From Zygnema cylindricum (lineage: Eukaryota > Streptophyta > Zygnematophyceae > Zygnematales > Zygnemataceae): a stretch of 44,935 bases of DNA. Shown in pieces: positions 21,146 to 30,100 of this stretch. The first letter of the stretch is position 1; each line of letters starts with the position of its first letter. Under the pieces are notes generated by a model, which was given only the letters and a program-made list of their open reading frames with translations, was not told the origin of the DNA and ran no database searches. The position numbers were made by a program, and so were the translations under genes. The stretch covers positions 263,695 to 308,629 of the forward strand of contig JBBHKE010002873.1 in assembly GCA_037447655.1 (NCBI GenBank), read 5' to 3'.

Positions 21146-21689
21146 CACCGCCAATCGCTATTAGCGTTTAAGTTTTTTTAGCGTATAAAAATAATTACCG
21201 TGGTGTACGCTATTTAAGAATTTTAAAATTTTGGAAAAAATCATACATTCTAATTGTTTGATTATGGTAATTTGGATCTTGAAAAAAAAAATGTCGGTCG
21301 CAAACATGCTTACACTAATATAAGTCTTCGTACAAAATCTGACAAATCGTTCACAAATTGTACATTCACACAGTCGAAACGCGGCTGTCGGACGAGTATG
21401 TGCGAGCGGGATTTTTTACGACCTGGTTTTTTCCCTTTTTAGAACGCACATTCTCATGCGTCCACGGTTACTAAAACTAATTTATTGTAACTTTTAACTT
21501 AAAAAGGTATATTTATGTACAGTCTGACACTGACCGTACATCACTCTATTTAAGAGACAACGTACTGAATATAACCCTAATAGAATAAAGAAAAAAATAG
21601 AATAAACTACGCTATTTGAGAATAAAACAAAAAAAAAGCGGGACGGAATTAGTGTACACAACGCTAATAGCGATTGGCGGTGTACTGTA
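21141..21689 (+). mobile_element. About 550-bp MITE between two inverted short MITEs
   Basis: Ends 'tactgtacaccgccaatcgc' and 'gcgattggcggtgtactgta'. It shares end words with its neighbours but has a different interior ('gtcggtcgcaaacatgc', 'cacagtcgaaacgcggctgtcggac'). A lone end of this type occurs at 35297-35318. No transposase frame. Confidence 0.85.
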
Positions 21690-21915
21690 TACCGTGAATC
21701 GCAATTAGTGTTTAATAATTTTTCCGCCACTTAAAACATATTTTCTCCGTACACACTTGTCGAATTTTCAATTTGAGACCGTCAATCGGAAGCTGAGAAT
21801 CCTACCTTTCAATCTCAACCGTTAGATTCACAATCTGACAGTTGTGTACGGAGAAAAGATGATTTAACTGGCAAAAAAAACATTAACCCTAATAGCGATT
21901 CATGGTGTACTGTAC
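21685..21915 (-). mobile_element. 230-bp MITE, inverted copy of 20909-21145
   Basis: From 'tactgtataccgtgaatcgc' to 'gcgattcatggtgtactgta'. The interior 'gaccgtcaatcggaagctgagaat' mirrors 20909-21145. It ends about 135 bp before the ZOP1 start codon, so the MITE cluster borders that promoter. Confidence 0.9.
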
Positions 21916-22050
21916 GGTACATACCAGGCAGGCTTCCAATATCTCTCTTTTTTCAAACTCCGGAATCCTTTTACAAGAGCTCTGCGGATTGTTGCGTTGG
22001 TATCTTCTTTTTTGGAAGTTTCTCTCTTTTTGTCGTATCTAACTGCCAAG

Positions 22051-25000
22051 ATGACGGAGGTCGGTACGGTGTTTCCTTGACACCTGTTATGCTTTTTTGT
22101 CTCAAGGTTTTGTTTAGGATTTTTTAGGTTTTTTCTAGGACTTCTTAGGGTTTTTAAGACATTTTTTTAGGTCTTTCTTTTATTTTTGTTATAACACTTA
22201 ACACGATTGTTTTTAAATAATGTTTTTTGTGAAATATGGATACTTACCTTTCGTAATAACAAGTAGGTTTTAAATTGAAAAACATGACTTTGCGACATTT
22301 TTGTGTCTTAATAATATTTAGAACACCGTTCTATTTTTCTTTGTTTCACATTTTCTTTTTTGGAATCCTTCTAGGGATTTTCTGCTGGCTTTTTGATAAA
22401 CGCTATAAAGCTTTATTTAATTAGGAATTTTATTAAATTTATTAGGAATTTTATTAGGTATTCTCATTAGGAAATTTAAGGATGCGCTTTTCCTAGGAAA
22501 CCCTTGAACCCTCAAAAACCCTTAAAAATATTAAAAACCCAGGAAAAAAACCAATTGAAATCCCTCTAAAACTCTTTTAAGACTATCTGGAACCCTGAAA
22601 ATTCTGAAAACTAGGAATTTCAAATCATTGACAACCCTAAAACACTCTCAAAAACCCTAAAAAACCCTAAAAAAACCTAAACTACTTAGAAAACCTAAAA
22701 AAACCTAAAAAGCCTAAACTACTTAAAAAACCTAAAAAAACCTAAAAAAACCTAAACTCTTTAGAAAACCTAAAAAACCACTAAAAAACTTTATCAATTT
22801 TTTCCATTTTGATTATGAACATTTTTTTTATCTAAATAAAAGTTCTTGAAAGTCAGTACCTTTAAAAATAGAAGTTACTATTCTTTTTAAATTGATTTTT
22901 TTTTCCACTCGAAGAAACATACGTCTCAAAGGAACATTCCCTCCCTGCTTCCTTCCCTCCCCATTCCCTTCCCTTCCCTTCCGTCCCCTTTCCTTCCTTT
23001 CCTTTCCATCCCTTCCTCTCCTTTCCCCCACTTCCGCTTTCTTGAGTTTTTTGGGTTTATAAGGTTTATAGGGTTTATAGGGATTTTAGGGTTCTCAGGA
23101 TTTTTAGGATTTTCTGGGGATTTTAGGGTTTTTTAAGGGTTTCTGATCCATGTATTCAGATTAGAAGCTAAATCTTTATATGTACTGTAACAATTGTTGA
23201 AAACGTGTCACTTATATTGCAGTTAAACTTTTTATTAAAATTTTGTTAATATCTTATTAAGATGTTTTGAAGTATTTCTGTAAAGATTTATATTAAGATT
23301 GTTTTTTAACATTTTTTATAACATTCTTGTTAATGTCTTTATCACCATTCTTATTAGCGTTCTTACTAAAATTGTTATTACCATTCTCATTAGCATTCGT
23401 ATTACCATTCTTCCAACATTCTCATTACCTTTCTTATTACCATTCTTATTAGCAATTCTTACCACCACACTAACATTCTTATCCACATTCTTATAACATC
23501 TTTATGCCATTCTTATTACCATTCTTGTGTCAGGATGGTGTTTTTGGTTGAGCCAGGGCGACAAGTAGCCATATCTATCCACATTCTTATTTACACCCTT
23601 ATAACACCCTTATTTATACCATCCTTATAATATCCTTAAACCATCATATCCCATTCTTTCTAACATTCTCGTGCCGGTATGGTATTTGCAGTAGTGGGTG
23701 AGTCAGGGCAACAAGTGGTCATTCTTGTTAACATTTTCTTACTATCATCAACGCTTTTATTACAATCCTTTTCCAAATTCATTTACATTTTTAATTACAT
23801 CCTTATAACATTCTTATTAACATTCTCACTACCATTCTCGTGCCGGGATGGTGTGTTTTGCAGTACTGGGTGTGTCAGGGCAACAAGTGGTATTTGCATT
23901 CTTACCACCATACTAACATGCTTATCCACATTCTTATACCATCCTTATAACATCCCTTATACCTTCCTTATCCCATCCTTAAACCATCGTTATAACCTCC
24001 TTTTAACATCCTAACATACTTATACCTTCCTTATACCATCTTATACCATCCTTATTAACAATTCTCACTACCATTCTCGTCCCGGGATGGTGTGTTTTGC
24101 AGTACTGGGTGAGTCAGGGCAACAAGTGGTGCGAGCACTGCCACATATTCATCGCCAACAATGCCGCCAGCATCCAGATGCACGAGTATGGACAGAGGCA
24201 CAAGGACAATGTGACGCGACGACTGGCGTCGATTCGAAAGGAGGCAATTTCGCAGGAAGTGGAGAAGAAAAAAGCAGAACGGGAACTCGAAAAGATTGAA
24301 GCTGTGAGTTCTTGTGTCTCTTACTTCTTTTTCTTTTTTTGTCTTACGGGAACTTGAAAACATTGAAGCGGTAAGTTTTGCTTTCTCTTGCTTTTTTTTA
24401 CGTTCTCTTTTTTGTCTTCTTCGGCTTTTTCCTCTTTTAGCTCTTTTTTTTTCTCCTTCTCTTACTTCTCTCCTTTTTCTTCTCTACAGCAATAGGAGAC
24501 ACTTACCCGGAAGAATGATTACCCTAACAATAGTCATTAAAACTCTAAAAGCATCTTTTGTTTTTACAAGACCCTTAAATGCTTTGTAAAAACCGGTTGC
24601 AGGCAGCAAAAAGGCAGTATGAAAAAGATTGTCAAGCAGCCAAACAACATGAAAAACCGCCAACTTCCTCTCCCTCTCCTCCCCTTAAGCCGCCAAATTC
24701 CTCTCCCTCCACCCCTCTTAAACCAGTAGCAAGGGCAGATTCTCCCAGGGAAGCTCCAAGAGCCGAAGCTTCTGGTGCAACATCTGGAGAAGGTGAGAGG
24801 TTAAGACAGGCAGTAAGGGAGGGAGAGGGAGAGGAGGGATGGAGGGGGAGGGGGAGGAGGGGGATTAGCTAATTAGCTAACAGTTTCTATGATTTAATTG
24901 TCAAGTTTGCTGTAAAGGATTGTGCTGTAAAAAAAAAATAAAAAAAAATAAAATAATAATAATAAATAAAAAATTAGAATGAAAAATGTATCTATTCTAT

Positions 25001-25917
25001 TTGCAGGTCTTTTGGCTGACTATGTTAAGGTTTTCGCAGACTGGGTGCAGGACGAAGGATCCGGTTACTATTATAATGCGGCCACAGGGTATTATTATGA
25101 TGCAAATTCTGGACTTTACTACAGCGACATCATTGGTACGATTTTACGGCTTTCCATCCCGCAAAAATGTGCAATTTTTACTGTTAACGTTTCTGTAAAT
25201 CCACCTCTTAATTGCATAAGCTGGAACTGTTTTCATAGTTTCTTTACCACTGTCTATTCCAGACGAAATGCATTCTTTGTCCATTTGTCATTTTTTATGC
25301 TTATTTTATACGAAATGTATTCTTTATGCTTATTTCTCCATCTGTCATCTTTTTCGTCTTAACAATTAAACCTTTCATTGGTTGTGTTTACGTCACTTTT
25401 TTCTTCTTTGGCATCATTGTTACGAAAAAAACCGGAAATAAACTTTTAGTTTTTGTATTCAAGCCTTTACTGATTTCTGTTACAAACGATACTTTCCACA
25501 GGTCGGTGGTGTACTCAGGCAGAATCTCTCCAAGCTTCGCAGAATTCACAAAATTTACAAAACACACAAAATTCACAAAATTCTGCTTCAATCTCCAAAG
25601 GAGGAATGGCTCCTCCCACTTCAGAAACTAAAAAGGTAGTAACTTCACAACCTTCCTCCAAAACAAACACGTCAAAACCTCCCACAAAACCGGGAATTTC
25701 GGACCCTCCAGGACCTGTGAGAGAAAACCCTAAAGTACCGGGCAAATTAGGAAGGGGAGTTGCGTCTTCTCTCTCAGTCGCTAGTTTTAAGAGGAAGGAG
25801 AGGAGTACAGGACCTGTTTCTGAGGAAGAGGTAAAAGCGAGGGAGGCTCGAGAGGCAGCGAGAAGGCGAACGGAGGAGCGTGAGAAAAGGAATCTCGGTC
25901 TTTATCAATCTTTTTGA
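22051..25917 (+). CDS. ZOP1: ZOP1-like zinc-finger and OCRE-domain pre-mRNA splicing protein
   Basis: Five exons: 22051-22059, 24103-24303, 24603-24792, 25007-25135, 25502-25917 (945 nt, 314 codons plus TGA), all phase-consistent. Exon 1 encodes only Met-Thr-Glu, then exon 2 reads YWVSQGNKWCEHC and H-x5-H (HEYGQRH), a U1-type C2H2 zinc finger that binds nucleic acid, followed by a Lys/Glu-rich helix. Exon 3 is a Ser/Pro-rich linker. Exon 4 is the OCRE repeat with its stacked tyrosines (GSGYYYNAATGYYYDANSGLYY). Exon 5 has an Asn/Gln repeat and the conserved tail (AREAARRRTEEREKRNLGLY). In plants ZOP1 acts in pre-mRNA splicing and in RNA-directed DNA methylation; the role here is inferred. The start is chosen because family proteins begin MTEYWVSQG. 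The exon 1 donor (gtcggt) is non-optimal and the 2 kb intron 1 is repeat-rich. It is convergent with the DUF3228 gene. Confidence 0.92.
22108..23145. repeat. Degenerate telomere-like TTAGGG/CCCTAA repeats in ZOP1 intron 1
   Basis: 22108-22172 and 23041-23145 carry irregular 'ttagggttttt' and 'tttagggtttata' units on the plus strand; 22498-22785 carries the opposite 'aaccctaaaaaaccctaaaa' units. Thus inverted blocks could pair. Units vary from 7 to 16 bp, unlike a true telomere array. 22930-23035 is a pyrimidine tract ('cccttccctt'). Confidence 0.7.
23527..24130 (+). repeat. Acceptor-spanning tandem echoes before ZOP1 exon 2
   Basis: The segment around the exon 2 acceptor ('gggatggtgtgttttgcag' plus the exon start 'tactgggtgagtcagggcaa') at 24081-24130 is preceded by three diverged copies: 23527-23570, 23668-23722 and 23830-23895. 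Spacing is about 145-240 bp, filled with 'attcttattaccattctt' repeats. Copies at 23668 and 23830 keep the AG; the former starts with an in-frame TAG. Confidence 0.93.
24279..24376 (+). repeat. 67-bp tandem echo of the ZOP1 exon 2 donor
   Basis: 'Acgggaactcgaaaagattgaagct|gtgagt' at the exon end (24279-24309) recurs as 'acgggaacttgaaaacattgaagcg|gtaagt' at 24346-24376. The echo donor GTAAGT at 24371 is closer to the U1 consensus than the authentic GTGAGT, but its use adds an in-frame TGA. Confidence 0.9.
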
Positions 25918-25922
25918 ATAAA
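25917..25922 (+). promoter_or_regulatory. Possible poly(A) signal AATAAA of ZOP1
   Basis: AATAAA overlaps the last base of the ZOP1 stop codon. The position is unusually close to the coding end, so the 3' UTR would be very short if this is used. No other canonical signal is obvious in the next 200 bp. Confidence 0.35.
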
Positions 25923-27128
25923 GAAAACGTTTTATTTTATCTCTTTTGAAATGCGAAAAAATATTTTCTTGGTGCTGGTTTTTTTTCCCTCGTAAAAAGC
26001 AAAAACTGAATAGTATTTGGAAATGAAAGTTAATACGAGAGTTAAAATAATTAGTAAATATTATTAGAAAATTAAACACTGGAGGAAGTGTGGAAACATC
26101 TTGTCAGTAATCTTTCAGGCTCAATCCCTCTCCATTTCTTTCCCACCCCCCTCCTTCCCTCCTTCCGTCCCTCCCTGGATTTGCTTTTCTCTCGCGCTCT
26201 TGCTGTATTCTTAAGAAATTAATGCCAAATTTGGCTTTTTATATGGTTCTGAGCTTCTTGTGCCTGCTCTTTAGCATTGATTGGCTGATATGTATTGGCT
26301 GATAGTCCAATATCCTTTGCTCTGGCAGTAAATCTATTAAGTGATCCAAAAATTTGTAACCAAAAATCATATGATTTTTTTGTGTTTTTTTATTTAAACT
26401 TTATTTGTTCGTTGAGCATCAATTCACATACATATGTACAGAAATTTGTAATCATGTATTTTTGTTGAGGTACAACATAAAAGAGTTTAGCATACATAAT
26501 TTCCCGAAATTTCTAGGAAACCCGTGTGCAGAATAGATACTGTCGAAACTTGATGAAGGAAGTTAAATTGTTGACGGCCAACAGAAGGAAAACATTATGG
26601 TCTTTTCCATAAGCTCAGACCTTTCTATTTTAAACACCATATAAATATACATCCTTATGAGGATTGCTTTGCTCTGGCATTGCAGTTGGTATTCCATAAG
26701 AGTACACTAAGAGCATTGCCAATGGTTTCCTCCTAGAGTTTCCTTTTGAAATATTAGAAACTGAACCCCAGAGAAGCTTCGACTTTTAAGTGTTTTTCTG
26801 TGTAGAAACTGTAACCACATGCCTTACCTGTGACGAATGTTATGCCCGTGACATGCGAAGACAATACCTCATTTCATTCAAAAGCTTATCTTATCTCACC
26901 TTATCACTCTATTCACATGTTTGTTAGCAAACTACAAAAAACAATTACCTTTAACCACACTTTTTGAGGATAAGTACTTGTTGCAAGTTCCGGAGTGTTG
27001 GAGAAACCATGCAAACATGCAAAGAAAAATAGATGAGGAAACAAGCAACATTAGGCTCTATACAGTACAAAAGAAAAAAATATTCATCACAATACGTCAC
27101 AAAAAAAATAATAGTTTTTATCTCATGG
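25923..27128. other. Convergent intergenic region, ZOP1 to DUF3228
   Basis: About 1.2 kb holding the 3' ends of both genes. 26127-26175 is a pyrimidine-rich tract. 'Tgattggctgatatgtattggctgatag' (26278-26305) is a short direct repeat. No exon, tRNA or other RNA gene was recognised. Confidence 0.5.
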
Positions 27129-30100
27129 TTATATTATGCTCGCATGTTGTTCCCAATACTCAACCGACTTCAAATATTCCGTTTTTTCCAACGGAACGCC
27201 ACTTCCACCTGTCACAGTAAACAAACCACCAAAAGGAAACAAACCATAAAAAAACAAGAAAAAAAAAGAAAAAAGAAAAAAAAAGTTTTGCGAAATGGGG
27301 GAAACCATACATTGACGCGATTGCTAACTACAGTTACAAAATACGGAGGAGAAGAATTAACAAGGAGTAGTTTTATTCTCAAACAAGAGTTAATCAGTCT
27401 ATCCACTACGTTAACGACCGTCCAACAGAACTATGTAGCATTACCATTTAGTGTTAATAAACACTAAATAGTGTGCATCTAGTTATATCAAGTATATTGG
27501 ACTTTGTGCTATTAAAAAGTTGCACATATTTATCACAAAAGGCAACACAAAAGCAAAAGAACTGCAACGAACATTTTACCCTAACTGTTGAATAAAAGAT
27601 AAGGAATAGAGGTGAAAAAAATATTTTTTTTTTTGTCTTGAAACAGGTGTGACAATTGTGTTGCATCGCTTATACTAGTTTTACGAAAAACCGTAAAGTT
27701 TTGTGATGCAAAAAGTGTACGATTACTGATAAAACATGTGTAAACTCCACTATTGCTATGAGGTTATTAAAGGTGATCAGACAGACAACATTAGTACAGC
27801 ATACCTTCATATCAGTTCAATACCTGTTCATTATTATCCCATAAACATCGTTATCATAACAAATTGTCAAAAAAACTCAGCCCCTATGGAGCGAAATTCT
27901 GTACAGAATAATTAGTCAAATCCCTTCTATACCTTACGTTTTAGTCAAATTTCTTTGGTACAGTCTCTGTAGTTAAACCTCCTTTTTAGCGTATGTTTAG
28001 TTAAACCTCTTCTGTACCATATGTTTAGGTGTACTTCATCTTTTTTTGTACAATACATTTGCTTAAATCTCTACTTTGTAGTTAAACCTCTTTTTAAGCA
28101 TAATTTTATCAAAACCACTTTGGTACCATTTGTTTAGCTGTGCTTCTTCTTTACCATACGTATAGTTGAATAACTCCCATACCGTCTATATGGTTAAATA
28201 TTTTCCGGTCGATATTTTTAGTTAAACCTCTTCTGTACCATATGTTTAGGTGGTACTTCATATTTTTTTGTACAATACGTTTGCTTAAATCTCTCCAGTA
28301 CTTTGTAGTTAAACCTCTTTTTAAGCATATTTTTATCAAAACCACTTTGGTACCATTTGTTTAGCTGAGCTTCTTCTTTACCATACGCCTAGTTAAATAT
28401 CTCCCATACCGTCTATACGGTTAAATATTTTCCGGCCGATATTTTTAGTTAAACCTCTTCTATACCATATGTTTAGTTAAACATGTTCTGTACCACATGT
28501 TTAGATAATTCCCTTCTACAGTATACACTTGGTTAAATTTATTCTCTCCTGTACGTTATTTTTAGATAAACCTCTTTTGTACTAAACTCTCTGAGCTCCG
28601 GTCAACTCACCTTCGGATTTCCCAAGAGCATTTCGCATCATTGTGATTGGTTGCATTGGCAATTCTTCACTCTCATTTTGTGCCTTAATGGAAATAATTC
28701 CCCAAAGACCGGGCGGCAAGTCCTCAACTTCCGAGTCTGAAGTTTTTGAAGCCAATGCTTTATACTCTTCTTCAAGTTGCTCTCTGGAGTAAAAAATCAC
28801 ATCCAACATCTGTCCACCACACACCCTTCCAAAAGCCTTCATCTTCTATCCTTTGAACCTTCATCTTGCCTTTCGTATTTTTCGTCTACTCTACTTTCAA
28901 CCTTCTTGACTCATATATTTTTCATCTCCTCTACTTTCCGCCGTCATCTTGCCTTTTACATTTTTTATCTCCTTTACTTTCAACCTTCACCTTGTCTTTT
29001 TAATTTCCGTCTTCCCTAATTTCGACCTTTAGCTTGTCTTTTATATTTTTCACGTCCTTTACTAACAACCTTCATCTTGTTTTTTGTATTTTTCATCTCC
29101 TCTACTTTCAACCTTCATCTTGCCTTTTATATATTTCATCTTCTTTACTTCCAACCTTCACTTTGCCTTTTTTAGTTTTCATCTCTTCTATTTTCGACCT
29201 TCATCATGCCTTTTAAATTCTTCATCTCCGCTACATTCAACCTTCACCTTGTCTTTTTATATTTTTCATCTACTCTACTTGCAACCTTCATCTTGTCTAA
29301 TATATATTTTCATCTCCTGTTCCAACAACACTCCTCTCCCCTTACTGCCAGCTGCTCCCACGCAAGGGAGAGGGAGAGGAAGAGGGAGAGAGAGAGGGAG
29401 AGGGGGAGAGAGAGGGAGAGGGAGAGAAAGAGGGAGAGGGGGAGAGAGAGGGAGAGGGGGAGAGAGGGAGAGGGAGAGGGAGAGAGAGGGAGAGGGAGAG
29501 GGAGAGAGAGAGAGGGAGAGGGAGCGAGGGGAAGGAAAAAGGAGAGTTCAAGCCCAAGATCACCTTTGCGACAGGAGCAGCTACCAGTTCTGCCGGAAAC
29601 CAGCGAATTAGAACCTGCGATCCCATGAGACAGTTCAGATTATCAGTACTGAAAAAATTTAGGTTCATTCATATGCTATGAGAAGCTTAAGCTTCTGAAT
29701 ATGGTGGCGAAATGCTTAAGCTTAAGAATATGGCAACGAGAAACATAAGCTTGGTTCCAGTTTCAGTTCCAGTTTACGTTTAGGCTTGAGTTTATGTTTA
29801 AGTTGACGTTCAAGTTCAGACTTCAATTTCAAAAGTTAACCTTCACATTCAAGTTAACATTTATGTTCAAGTTCAAGTTCAAGTTCAACTTAAACCTTTA
29901 CGTTCAAGTTAACATTTATTTTCAAGTTCAAGTAAATATTTACGTTTACATTTAGGTTCAGGTTCAGGTTCATAAGGCTCATCAGGTTCAGGTTTGGGTT
30001 CGGTTCGACTTCGTTTTGACGACGAGGTTGAGGTTGAGGTTGAGGTTGAAGTTCAAGTTTAAATTCAAGTTCACATTTCAAGTTCATGTTCAATTTTATG

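Noticed and set aside
22498-22785. True telomere end
   Set aside because: Units vary in length and sequence, both orientations are present, and coding exons lie on both sides.
24121-24357. WBP4/FBP21 assignment for the zinc-finger protein
   Set aside because: WBP4 proteins carry WW domains after the zinc finger; here the second domain is an OCRE repeat and the C-terminal block matches ZOP1-type proteins.
29084-29668. Open frames rich in Arg/Glu/Gly or Ser/Pro/Leu
   Set aside because: They are created by the GGGAGA microsatellite; only the 51-bp stretch 29564-29614 on the minus strand is a real exon.
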